DNA of 64,000 bases from Arthrobacter stackebrandtii (GTDB lineage: Bacteria > Actinomycetota > Actinomycetes > Actinomycetales > Micrococcaceae), in NCBI RefSeq assembly GCF_017876675.1, contig NZ_JAGIOI010000001.1:2356001-2420000 (forward strand). The letters are read 5' to 3'. Both the position numbers and the translations under genes were made by a program. This document shows, one piece after another, positions 1 through 8,800 of this stretch. Positions within the stretch are counted from its first letter, which is position 1; each line of letters starts with the position of its first letter. A model generated the notes under the pieces. The model had not been told where the DNA came from, did not search any database, and worked only from the letters and a program-made list of their open reading frames with translations.

Positions 1-1
1 G

Positions 2-835
2 CTGTTCGTGGCGACCTCGCTGGCGGTCATGGTGGGCGTGGCGTCCGGCGGCGCGGCAACCGCCATCATCCTGTACGAGGCGGCGCTGGGCCTGGGGCTC
101 TCGCTCGGCCCGCTCATGGGGGCGCTGCTGGGCGGCTGGCAGTGGCGCGCGCCGTTCTTCGGCACGGCCACGGCCATGGCGATCGCGTTCATCCTCGTCA
201 TGGTGCTGCTGCCGAAAACGCCTGTCCCGGCCGTCAAGACCCGCCTGCGCGACCCGCTCCTGGCCCTGGGCCACAAGGGCCTGCGCACCACGGCCGGCAG
301 CGCCCTGTTCTACAACTACGGCTTCTTCACGATCCTGGCGTTCGTGCCGTTCATCCTGGGTTTTGACGCCTACGGGATCGGCGCCGTGTTCTTCGGCTGG
401 GGTGTGGCCGTGGCCGTCTTCTCCGTCTTCGTGGCGCCACTGGTGCAGCGCCGCTTCGGTGCCACCGGGGCCCTGACCGCCTCCCTGCTGGGGCTCATGC
501 TGATCTTGGTCGGCCTTGCGCTGGCCGCCGGCCATTCCATAGCTGTGATCGTGGTGCTGACCATCGCCTCCGGCGCGCTGCTGGGCATCAACAACACGCT
601 CTTCACCGAGATGGCCATGTCCGTCTCGGATTCGCCCCGGCCTGTGGCCAGCGCCGGCTACAACTTCGTGCGCTGGATGGGCGGGGCCCTGGCGCCGTTC
701 CTGGCCGCCAAGATCGCCGAGCATTCCTCCGCCTCCGTCACCTTCCTGGTGGCCGCGGCCATGGTGCTGGTCAGCGCCTGTGTGATTCTTGGCGGGCGGA
801 AGTTCCTGGTGGCCCACGAACCCGCCGGCGTGTAG
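2..835 (+). CDS. MFS transporter, C-terminal part (cut by window edge)
   Basis: This frame is already open at the first base, so the N-terminal half lies outside the window. The visible part has about eight hydrophobic segments rich in Gly and Ala, with short basic loops such as RRFG after a helix and a PKTP loop after an early helix. This matches the second half of a drug/proton antiporter of the major facilitator superfamily. A GTG at position 8 is not needed as a start because the frame runs through it. The substrate cannot be read from this fragment. Family confidence is good; function is unknown. Confidence 0.8.
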   Translation: MFVATSLAVMVGVASGGAATAIILYEAALGLGLSLGPLMGALLGGWQWRAPFFGTATAMAIAFILVMVLLPKTPVPAVKTRLRDPLLALGHKGLRTTAGSALFYNYGFFTILAFVPFILGFDAYGIGAVFFGWGVAVAVFSVFVAPLVQRRFGATGALTASLLGLMLILVGLALAAGHSIAVIVVLTIASGALLGINNTLFTEMAMSVSDSPRPVASAGYNFVRWMGGALAPFLAAKIAEHSSASVTFLVAAAMVLVSACVILGGRKFLVAHEPAGV

Positions 836-965
836 CTTCCTCCCCGGCACCTTGGGCGGGCCGGCGGCGCAGGCTGCGTTCCGCCGTCGTGCACGGCACT
901 ATTCCCGCTCACGCGCTCAGCGAAACAGGTAGCCACGGTTTCTGCACTCACGTAGCGTAGAGACC

Positions 966-1343
966 ATGGCTACAGTTGAAATCACCACTGAATCTTTTGG
1001 ACCGACCATTGAGGGCAACGACATTGTGATCGTTGATTTTTGGGCGGGATGGTGCCAGCCCTGCCTGCGGTTTGCCCCCACGTTTGAAGCTGCCTCGGAA
1101 AAGCATTCCGACATTGTCTTCGGCAAGGTGGACACGGAGGCGCAGCAGCAGCTGGCCGCGGAAGCCAACATCACCTCCATCCCCACGCTCATGGCGTTCC
1201 GTGAAAAGGTCCTGGTCTTCGCCCAGCCCGGCGCGCTGAGCGGCACCCAGTTGGACTCCGTCATTGACGCCGTCAAGGCCCTGGACATGAAGGAAGTCCA
1301 CGCGGCAGTCGCCGCCAAGCAGGAGGAAACCGCCGCAGAGTAG
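966..1343 (+). CDS. Thioredoxin family protein
   Basis: A 125-residue cytoplasmic thiol-disulfide oxidoreductase. The active site is WCQPC with cysteines at residues 30 and 33, preceded by the beta strand VIVDFWAGW. The cis-proline loop appears as SIPTLMAF. The usual WCGPC is replaced by WCQPC, a variant common in actinobacterial thioredoxin-like proteins, so the redox partner may differ from canonical TrxA. The C-terminus has an Ala/Glu-rich tail of about 15 residues beyond the usual fold. The gene stands alone and ends just before a strong bidirectional terminator. Confidence 0.93.
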   Translation: MATVEITTESFGPTIEGNDIVIVDFWAGWCQPCLRFAPTFEAASEKHSDIVFGKVDTEAQQQLAAEANITSIPTLMAFREKVLVFAQPGALSGTQLDSVIDAVKALDMKEVHAAVAAKQEETAAE

Positions 1344-1362
1344 CCAGTACCCTGAACTCGCA

Positions 1363-1399
1363 GATATGGCCCCCACATCACTGATGTGGGGGCCATATC
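1363..1399. terminator. Bidirectional hairpin terminator
   Basis: Two 18-base arms (1363-1380 and 1382-1399) are perfectly complementary with almost no loop, and the right arm is followed by a short T run. It sits between the converging thioredoxin and monooxygenase genes and can end transcripts from both sides. Confidence 0.85.
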
Positions 1400-1445
1400 C
1401 GTATTTTTGCGGTGTCCCCGGTGGGGCCGGCCGCGGGTTCCGCTG

Positions 1446-1724
1446 TTAGAGGCGTTCCAGCTTGACCGGCTCGGCGAGCAGGGCGCTCAGGGACTCGTTG
1501 AGGTCCTGCACGGCGATGCCCTTGCTGTGCTTGTCGAGGTCTTCTTCGGAAGCCCACTGCTCGGTCAGCACAATCTTCTCTTCCGATTCCTCGGTGATTT
1601 CGTACTGGATGCAGCCGGGTTCCTCGACGACCTGCTCGATGGCAATGTCCAGGGCGAGCTTCACGCGGAAGAATTCGCCCTCGTTGGGGATGAAGGTGGC
1701 TTTTAGGTTGATGATCTCGCTCAT
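1446..1724 (-). CDS. ABM-domain protein (putative quinol monooxygenase)
   Basis: A 92-residue protein of the antibiotic-biosynthesis-monooxygenase/YgiN type dimeric alpha-beta barrel. The features seen are an N-terminal beta strand (NLKATFIPNEGE), a helix with VEEPGCIQYEI, and the WASEEDLDKHSKG segment typical of these small cofactor-free oxygenases or heme/quinol-binding proteins. The length fits a single-domain family member. The substrate is unknown. It converges on thioredoxin and is separated from the upstream glycosylase gene by 27 bases, so the two may form an operon. Confidence 0.85.
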   Translation of the reverse strand: MSEIINLKATFIPNEGEFFRVKLALDIAIEQVVEEPGCIQYEITEESEEKIVLTEQWASEEDLDKHSKGIAVQDLNESLSALLAEPVKLERL

Positions 1725-1751
1725 GGAACAAGCCTACCGGGCGCGGCCGGT

Positions 1752-2705
1752 TCAGTGCCCGCGGTGGTCCTGGATGGTCATGCGCGGCCCGAACGAGGGC
1801 TTGCGGAATCCGCTCAGCTGCAGCATCCGCACCACGCGCTGCCGGTGCCCGCGCCACGGTTCCAGCAGCTCCAGCATGCCGGCATCATCCACAGGCCTCC
1901 CGGCCAGCGCCCAGCCCACATAGGCGGCCAGGTGGTAGTCGCCCACGGCAACCTGGTCGGCGTCGCCGTGCGTGCGCTGCGTGACTTCCGCAGCCGTCCA
2001 TACCCCGATGCCGGGGATGGATTGCATTTTCCGTCCTGCCTCGTCCGCGGGGAGTTGGCCCAGCCGTTCCAGGCCCGACGCCGAGCGCAGCATCCGCTGC
2101 ACCGTCGCCGAGCGCTGTGGTCCAACACCCGCCCTGTGCCATTCCCACGAGGGGATGGCGGCCCACTGCTCTGGTGTGGGCGCCACCCTCAAGTCTTCCG
2201 GCATGGTCGGATGGGCTCCGGTGCCGGGCGCGCGGGTGCCAAACTTCCGCAACAGCGTGGCGTAGCCCCGCTGGGCCTCAATCGCGGTGACCTTTTGCTC
2301 AAGGATGGCCGGCACCAGCGCGTCAACCACCCGCCCGGTGGAAGGCAGGCGCACTGCCGGGTTTCGCCGTCGTGCTTCCCGGATGCGGTGGGGGAGCGAT
2401 GCGGCAAAGGCGGGGGAGTCAAAGTGGGACCAGTCGTCTTCGATGCCGAGCAGCGCCGGCGCACCGACCAGCGCGTGGTCCGCGCCGGGGCCCCAGACGC
2501 GGGCGTGCAGCTCGGCGCCGCGCTGGGTGATGCCCAGGGTGGCTGGGCCGGCGGGGGTGTTGAACGCCAGCCAGGCGGCGCCGGGTGAGAGGCGGATGGT
2601 GGTGTCGCCGGGGCCGCGGGCCAGGATGCCCAGTGTTTGGGGGAGCGAGTACGGGCCGCGGGCATCCCAGACCGCGGCGGGTGCGGTCAGGGCTGCGGCT
2701 GTCAT
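1752..2705 (-). CDS. DNA-3-methyladenine glycosylase-like (HhH-GPD)
   Basis: A 317-residue base-excision-repair glycosylase of the AlkA-like HhH-GPD superfamily. The helix-hairpin-helix is visible as SIPGIGVWTAAEV, followed by the catalytic aspartate region VAVGDYHLAAY (Asp near residue 256). The first about 110 residues form a beta-rich N-terminal domain as in actinobacterial AlkA homologues. It probably removes alkylated purines from DNA. The start ATG at 2705 is followed by an Ala-rich stretch; a slightly later start cannot be excluded. It lies directly upstream of the monooxygenase gene in the same orientation. Confidence 0.88.
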   Translation of the reverse strand: MTAAALTAPAAVWDARGPYSLPQTLGILARGPGDTTIRLSPGAAWLAFNTPAGPATLGITQRGAELHARVWGPGADHALVGAPALLGIEDDWSHFDSPAFAASLPHRIREARRRNPAVRLPSTGRVVDALVPAILEQKVTAIEAQRGYATLLRKFGTRAPGTGAHPTMPEDLRVAPTPEQWAAIPSWEWHRAGVGPQRSATVQRMLRSASGLERLGQLPADEAGRKMQSIPGIGVWTAAEVTQRTHGDADQVAVGDYHLAAYVGWALAGRPVDDAGMLELLEPWRGHRQRVVRMLQLSGFRKPSFGPRMTIQDHRGH

Positions 2706-2766
2706 GGTTCCATGGTCGCATGCGGAGCTGACATCGGGGCTTGGCGGAGAGGCAATGGGATGATAA

Positions 2767-2801
2767 CTTAACGTTTATCGTTATTATCGATCAACGTTAA
2801 G
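2767..2801. promoter_or_regulatory. Inverted repeat upstream of DUF2975/XRE operon
   Basis: CTTAACGTT (2767-2775) is repeated as AACGTTAAG (2793-2801), with an AT-rich centre that could serve as the -10 region. It lies immediately before the DUF2975 start codon and is a plausible operator for the XRE regulator encoded second in the operon. Confidence 0.6.
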
Positions 2802-2812
2802 GTGTGGGGCAG

Positions 2813-3580
2813 ATGGTCTTTTCAACATGGTGGTCGTGGCTGCTGGTGATTCTTGTTCTTGGCACTGTAGCCATGATCCTGTTCGCCGGGCGCCGCGGCG
2901 TCAAGGCTCCCGGGGCGGTTGCCGGCCACGGCATGGTGCGGACCACCCGCCGGATTGCGTGGATCTTTGTGGCGGTTTCTGCCATCGCGGGGTTGGCCGA
3001 GATCATTCGCACCATCTGGCAGGACGTTGTCACGGTGAAGCTGCCCGTGCAGCAGTTTTGGCCCACTTTGCCAGACAACGTGACCATGGAGACGCCGCTG
3101 GCTCCTGTGGAATACGGCGGTTTCACCTGGGCAATGGTTGGTGTCAGCGGCCTCGAGCTGGATGCCAGGCTCATGTTGGCCGGCGCAGTGCTGTCACAGG
3201 TGGCCCTGGCCGTGGTTGTGGGCCTTACGGTGGTGCGGCTGTGCAGCAGCCTCCTTTGTGGCACGCTTTTCGCGCCACAACTCGTGCGCACCATGCAGCA
3301 ATTGGCCGGTGTGACCTTGCTGGCGGGTATTGCGTGGCAGGTTTTTCAGATCATTGGAGGCTCAATCGCTTCTGAGCAAGTCCTTGGCGCCGCGGGATGG
3401 CGGCTCAGCAGCGAAACAATCACGTACACGGACATCCAAAGCATCATCGGCCTGCCCTCGGTCTCGTACGCGTGGGAATTTAACTTCTGGCCGGTCGGGG
3501 CCGCGCTGGCGCTCATAGTTCTGGCCGAACTGTTCCGCCAAGGCAACAAGGTGCAAAAAGACACCGCGGGGTTGGTCTAA
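2813..3580 (+). CDS. DUF2975 domain membrane protein
   Basis: An integral membrane protein of about 255 residues with four predicted membrane spans: near the N-terminus (WLLVILVLGTVAMILF), after residue 45, in the middle (LAVVVGLTVVRL) and near the C-terminus (ALALIVLAELF). DUF2975 proteins are almost always encoded next to a small XRE-type regulator, as here. ATG 2813 is preferred because the alternative GTG at 2804 directly abuts the upstream inverted repeat and has no ribosome-binding site, whereas AAGG lies about 10 bases before 2813. The stop overlaps the next start (TAATG), indicating translational coupling. The molecular role of the family is not established. Confidence 0.82.
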   Translation: MVFSTWWSWLLVILVLGTVAMILFAGRRGVKAPGAVAGHGMVRTTRRIAWIFVAVSAIAGLAEIIRTIWQDVVTVKLPVQQFWPTLPDNVTMETPLAPVEYGGFTWAMVGVSGLELDARLMLAGAVLSQVALAVVVGLTVVRLCSSLLCGTLFAPQLVRTMQQLAGVTLLAGIAWQVFQIIGGSIASEQVLGAAGWRLSSETITYTDIQSIIGLPSVSYAWEFNFWPVGAALALIVLAELFRQGNKVQKDTAGLV

Positions 3581-3798
3581 TGCCCGACGAAGAAGAATCC
3601 GGCATCCACTGCCGTCTCGACGAGCTCCTCGCCGAGCGTGGAATGACGTTGACCCGGTTGGCTGAGTTGGTGGACATCAGCATCGTGAACCTCTCCGTGC
3701 TGAAAAACGACCGCGCGAAGGCCATCCGCTTCTCTACCCTCCTGGCCATCTGCCGGGCCCTCGACTGCGAGGTGGGGGAGCTGCTGGAGCTTGCGTAG
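3580..3798 (+). CDS. Small XRE-family regulator (DUF2975 partner)
   Basis: A 72-residue Cro/CI-type helix-turn-helix protein, essentially the DNA-binding domain alone. The helix-turn-helix covers about residues 20-45 (LTRLAELVDISIVNLSVLKN), and the ending CEVGELLEL is typical of this subfamily. Its ATG overlaps the stop of the DUF2975 gene by one base, so both proteins are made from one message. It likely binds the inverted repeat upstream of the pair and regulates its own operon; this is inferred from layout. Confidence 0.88.
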   Translation: MPDEEESGIHCRLDELLAERGMTLTRLAELVDISIVNLSVLKNDRAKAIRFSTLLAICRALDCEVGELLELA

Positions 3799-3891
3799 CG
3801 CGCCGATCCAGCAGCAGCCTGGACCTCTATCCAAAGTTAGACGGCGGACCTAGGCTGGGCGGAACAGGGGCGCGAAGAGAACGGGAAAGTC

Positions 3892-4515
3892 ATGCAACGG
3901 GTTGGGACCTTGTGGGGCAGGAAGGCGGCTCCGGCAAGTTGGCAAATGGGTGAGGAACTGTCGTGGCCGCTTACCGTGGCCCTGTACATTCGTGACGTGT
4001 TGAAGCTGCCGGCCACCGATCCGTTCTTCATTCCGCCGCTGGTTCCGCCGGTGCCCGAGCGCATTCCGGTAACCGGGCCCGAGCTCGACATCGTGTTGGC
4101 CGGTGAATGGACGGCCTGGTTCTCGGGCCTGCTGGCGGACCCTCATGCCATTCCGCGCGGCGGGTCCATCGACTACTTTTCGCTCGAGGGCCGCGCCCCG
4201 AGCTTCCGTGACATGGCAGCCCGGTATTTTGATGAGGCAGTGGCGGCGGCCGACATCGCGCACGATGGCCACTTCAAGCATTTCCACAACAACCTCAAGG
4301 CGGAGGGCGGCTACCCGGCGAAGCTGGTGCGCTCGATTGAAAAGGAGCTTGGCCGGAAGGCGGCCCCTTTCACGCTGAACCTGGCGATCCTGCCGGTGGA
4401 AGGGTTCTGGCTGTACCGGACAGCGCCGACCGAAGTGCTCATGAGCGCAGCTGCCCGCCGAGATCCCGAGCAGCTGCGGCGCCTACTGGGCCCCGTGGTC
4501 AGGGAGTTGGCCTAG
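3892..4515 (+). CDS. Hypothetical protein, 207 residues
   Basis: I do not recognise this family. The protein is soluble and mixed alpha/beta, with a Pro-rich segment (residues 43-60, PPLVPPVPERIPVTG), an acidic GPELDIVLAGEW motif, and a helical centre (DMAARYFDEAVAAADIA). There is no signal peptide and no membrane span. Codon use resembles neighbouring genes, supporting a real gene. It stands alone between the XRE gene and the LysR gene. The sequence offers no basis for a function. Confidence 0.7.
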   Translation: MQRVGTLWGRKAAPASWQMGEELSWPLTVALYIRDVLKLPATDPFFIPPLVPPVPERIPVTGPELDIVLAGEWTAWFSGLLADPHAIPRGGSIDYFSLEGRAPSFRDMAARYFDEAVAAADIAHDGHFKHFHNNLKAEGGYPAKLVRSIEKELGRKAAPFTLNLAILPVEGFWLYRTAPTEVLMSAAARRDPEQLRRLLGPVVRELA

Positions 4516-4725
4516 CCAAGCCGTCCGTCCGCCGTCGTGCTTCCCCAGCCCCCAACGCTGCATCACATAAGTGCCACTTTCCACCATCCCCGCACCACAT
4601 AACGCCATGTTTTTGCTGACGCCGCATCTTTGATGCAGGCGCGGTCAGGAAAGCTGGCTGTCCGGCCATGAAGTCCCGCTGGCTGCCTCTCGGACAACGC
4701 TGGAGGAGTCACGGTCCATCCGCAT

Positions 4726-4782
4726 GTGATGCGGCGTTCGCCGAAAACGGTCTTTAAGTGATGCGGGGTTCGCCGAAAATGG
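4726..4782. repeat. Two 25-base direct repeats at the LysR gene end
   Basis: Copies at 4726-4750 and 4758-4782 share GTGATGCGG and GTTCGCCGAAAA with two differences. The second copy encodes the last residues of the LysR protein and the first lies just beyond its stop. Related fragments (ACATAACGCC, CATCACATAAG) occur nearby at 4560-4610. Confidence 0.7.
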
Positions 4783-5737
4783 GTGTTATGTGGTGCGGCG
4801 TTGGGGCTGGGGTGTCGGCGGAGAGGCCCTCGGCGGCTTGGGTCAGGATTTCCCGGCAGGCGAGGATGGCCGGGCGGAGGCGCGAGGCCAGGCGTGCCGA
4901 GGTGAACACGGTGCGGCGGGGCAGGTCCGGCAGGTCCAGCAGCGTCAGTGCGGGCGGGCGCCCCGTCCACATGAGGTCGGGCATGAGGCCCACGGCGTTG
5001 CCGGATTCGATGAGGCGGATCTGGGCCTGGAGGTCGGCGGTTTCAAAGCGGACGTCCGGTTCAAAGCCGGCCTGGCGGCAGGTCTGCTCGGCCCAGTGGC
5101 GGGAGGCGGCGCCGTGCGGCTCCATGACCCAGGGCAGGCGCGCCGTGTCCTGGATGCCGGTGATGGGCCCGGTCAGCAGCCGGGACATGCCTCCGGCGAC
5201 GCCCTCATTGGGCACGGCGAGGCGGATGGCGTCGGTGGTGAGCGTGGCGCGGTCCAGTTCGGGGTGCAGCGGGGCAGCGTGGCCGGGGTACTGCTCGGCG
5301 ACCACGAGGTCAAAGTCGCGCGCCCAGGTTTCGTAGAGGGCGGTTTCGGGTTCACGCTGGACCACTTCGATGCGCACCTCCGGGTAGCTTTGCGCCATGG
5401 CGGTGAGCATGTTGGGCAGCAGGGCCAGGGCCGCGGACTGGAACACGGCCAGCTTGACCGTGCCGGTCACGGTGGACAGCGACGCGGAGAGGTCGGCCTC
5501 CGCGCGCTCCAGGGTCTCCAGGATTTCGGCGGTGTGTGCCACGAGGATCTCGGCCTGGGGCGTGAGCTGCACGCGCCGGCCCACCTTGCGCAGCAGTTTT
5601 GCCCCGGCTTCCTTCTCCAAGAGGGCGAGCTGCTGGGAGACGGCGGAGGGGCTGTATTGCAGCGCCGCGGCGACGTCCGCCAGGGTTCCGCGCAGGTGCA
5701 GTTCACGCAGCATGCGCAGCCGTTTGAGGTCCAGCAT
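4754..5737 (-). CDS. LysR-family regulator, probable putA regulator
   Basis: A 327-residue LysR-type activator. The winged helix-turn-helix occupies residues 1-60 (LRELHLRGTLADVAAALQYSPSAVSQQLALLEKEAG), and the effector-binding domain follows from about residue 90 (VKLAVFQSAALALLPNML). It is transcribed divergently from putA with a 143-base shared control region, the classic layout for a LysR protein controlling its neighbour, so proline or a derivative is the likely effector. The C-terminus (residues about 305-327) is formed by an intergenic repeat unit and is probably not part of the conserved fold. Confidence 0.88.
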   Translation of the reverse strand: MLDLKRLRMLRELHLRGTLADVAAALQYSPSAVSQQLALLEKEAGAKLLRKVGRRVQLTPQAEILVAHTAEILETLERAEADLSASLSTVTGTVKLAVFQSAALALLPNMLTAMAQSYPEVRIEVVQREPETALYETWARDFDLVVAEQYPGHAAPLHPELDRATLTTDAIRLAVPNEGVAGGMSRLLTGPITGIQDTARLPWVMEPHGAASRHWAEQTCRQAGFEPDVRFETADLQAQIRLIESGNAVGLMPDLMWTGRPPALTLLDLPDLPRRTVFTSARLASRLRPAILACREILTQAAEGLSADTPAPTPHHITPIFGEPRIT

Positions 5738-5753
5738 GGACGCCTCCAGACAG

Positions 5754-5802
5754 TTTAGAAAAAGTGATTAATATACATCATAAATCACCACTTTTGCTAA
5801 AT
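5754..5802. promoter_or_regulatory. Imperfect palindrome in the LysR-putA control region
   Basis: TTTAG-A6-GTG at 5754-5767 is mirrored by CACTTTTGCTAAA at 5790-5802 across an AT-rich centre. It lies between the divergent starts and is the best candidate for the LysR operator. It is strikingly AT-rich against the surrounding coding DNA. Confidence 0.6.
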
Positions 5803-5880
5803 GAATATTGGTCTCATACTGGTGATGAGAACCATTGTTCCAGCAGCTCCCCAACAACAGAAAAGAACGCACCAGCAGCC

Positions 5881-8800
5881 ATGACAAGCACCGCCCACGC
5901 GGCCACCGCCGCCAACATTCCGGTCCCCAGCGACGATCTCGCCGACGAGACCGTAGCCCTGGTCCGGCACTGGCTCACCGAAGCCGCCAAGTTCCCCGCC
6001 GACCTCTCCGCCCAGCGCCTCGCCGGTGTCCTGAAGGACCCCAACGGGCTGGACTTCACCGTGGGATTTGTGGACGGCGTGATCCGCCCCGAGGACCTGG
6101 CCGTGGCCGGACGCAACCTGGCGGCACTGGCGCCGAAGGTCCCCGCGTTCCTGCCCTGGTACATGCGCGGCGCCGTCCGCCTCGGCGGCGTCATGGCCCC
6201 CGTGCTGCCGCAGATTGTCATCCCGATCGCCCGCCGGGTGCTGCGCGAGATGGTGGGCCACCTGATCGTGGACGCCACCGACGCCAAGCTGGGCCCGGCC
6301 ATCGCCAAGATCCGCGCCGGCGGCGTGGACCTGAACATCAACCTCCTCGGCGAGGCCGTGCTGGGTGAAAAGGAAGCCGACCGGCGCCTGAGGGGAACCC
6401 TCGAACTCCTGGCGAGGGACGACGTCGACTACGTCTCCATCAAGGAATCCTCCACCGTGGCCCCGCATTCGCCGTGGGCCTTTGACGACGCCGTCAGCCA
6501 CGTGGTGGAGAAGCTCACCCCGCTGTACACGCTGGCCAACTCCTTCCCCAAGGCCAAATTCATCAACCTGGACATGGAGGAATACAAGGACCTCGGCATG
6601 ACCATCGCCGTGTTCAAGCGCATCCTCGACAAGCCGGAGTTCAAGCACCTCGAGGCCGGCATCGTGCTGCAGGCGTACCTGCCCGACACCCTTGCCGCCA
6701 TGATCGACCTGCAGGAGTGGGCCGCAGCCCGCCGGGCAGGCGGCGGCGCACCCGTGAAGGTGCGGATCGTCAAGGGCGCAAACCTGCCCATGGAGCAGGT
6801 GCAGGCCTCCGTCAACGGCTGGCCGCTCGCCACCTGGGGCACCAAGCAGGACTCCGACACCAACTACAAGCGCATCGTGAACTACGCGCTGACCCCCGAA
6901 CACATCAACAACGTCCACATTGGCGTGGCCGGGCACAACCTCTTTGACGTGGCCCACGCCTGGCTCCTCGCCAAGCAGCGCGGCATCAGCTCCACCTCCG
7001 GCCAGCTGGAATTTGAGATGCTCCTGGGCATGGCCACCGGCCAGGCCGAGGCCGTCCGCCGCGACGTCGGATCCCTGCTGCTCTACACGCCCGTGGTGCA
7101 TCCTGCCGAGTTCGACGTCGCCATCGCCTACCTGATCCGCCGCCTGGAAGAGGGCGCCAGCCAGGACAACTTCATGTCCGCCGTGTTCGAGCTCTCCGAA
7201 AACGAGGCCCTGTTCGAGCGCGAGAGGCAGCGCTTCCTGGCCTCGCTCGCAGACCTTGACGACGCCGTTCCGCCCACCAACCGCGTGCAGGACCGCACCG
7301 CCGCTCCCGCCGCCGCCCCGGCCGGCGGATTCGCCAACACCCCCGACACCGACCCCGCCCTGGCCCCGAACCGTGCCTGGGGCGCGGACATCCTGGCCCG
7401 CATCCCGGGTTCCGAATTGGGCGTCAGCCTCGTCGCGGAGACCACCGTCACCGACGCCGCCGCGCTGGAGCGGATCGTGGCAGCCGCCGTCGACCATTCA
7501 GCAGAATGGGCCGCACTGGGCGGGGCCGGGCGCGCCGCCATCCTGCACCGCGCCGGCGACCTGCTGAATGAGCGCCGCGCCGAACTGCTCGAGGTCATGG
7601 CCTCCGAGACCGGCAAGACGCTGGACCAGGGTGACCCCGAGATCAGCGAGGCCGTGGACTTCGCCCACTACTACGCCGAGCGCGCCAAGGACCTGGAAAC
7701 GGTCGACGGCGCCACGTTCGTCCCGGCGAAGCTCACCGTCGTGACGCCGCCGTGGAACTTCCCCGTGGCCATCCCGGCCGGGTCCACGCTGTCGGCACTT
7801 GCCGCGGGCTCCGCCGTTGTCATCAAGCCGGCACCGCAGGCGCAGCGCAGCGGCTCCCTCATGGTCCAGGCCCTGTGGGACGCCGGCGTGCCGCGCGAGG
7901 TCCTGGCACTGGTGCAGCTAGGCGAGAACGAACTGGGCCAGGCGCTGGTGGCGCACCCGTCCGTGGACCGGCTGATCCTGACCGGCGGCTACGAGACCGC
8001 CGAGCTTTTCCGCAGCTTCCGCCGCGACCTGCCCCTGCTGGCCGAGACCTCCGGCAAGAACGCCATCATCGTCACGCCCAGCGCAGACTTTGACCTGGCG
8101 GCCAAGGACGTGGTGCAGTCCGCGTTTGGCCACGCCGGGCAGAAGTGCTCCGCAGCCTCGCTGGTCATCATGGTGGGCTCCGTTGCGAAATCCACCCGCT
8201 TCCGCAACCAGCTGCTCGACGCCGCCTCCAGCCTGAACGTTGGCTACCCGGCCGTGGCCACCTCGCAGATGGGCCCGGTCATCGAACCTGCAGCCGGCAA
8301 GCTGCTGGGCGCGCTCACCACGCTGGACGCCGGCGAGGCCTGGGCCATCGAGCCCAGGCAGCTCGACGAATCCGGCCGGCTCTGGTCTCCCGGCGTGCGC
8401 ACCGGTGTCGCTGCGGGCTCCCACTTCCACCTGACCGAGTTCTTCGGCCCCGTCCTGGGCATCATGACCGCCGACACCCTGGAAGAAGCCATTTCCATGG
8501 TCAACGCCATCGACTACGGCCTCACCTCTGGCCTGCACTCTTTGGATTCCGCGGAGATCGGTCTCTGGCTGGACACCGTCCAGGCCGGAAACCTGTACGT
8601 GAACCGCGGCATCACCGGCGCCATTGTGCAGCGCCAGCCGTTCGGAGGCTGGAAGAAGTCGGCTGTTGGCCCGGGCACCAAGGCCGGCGGGCCGAACTAC
8701 CTGATGGGCCTGGGCTCCTGGGCATCTGCCGAGGCTTCCGCGACGGCTCCGCTGGGCGATGCCGTCCGCAAGCTGCTCTCCGCCGCATCATCACTGTCCG

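Noticed and set aside
5764-5880. An upstream GTG start for putA
   Set aside because: It lies inside the regulatory palindrome, has no ribosome-binding site, and would add a non-conserved N-terminus.
5797-7497. A long minus-strand open frame opposite putA
   Set aside because: Shadow of the strongly conserved PutA frame; the composition is His/Gly/Val-rich with no domain.
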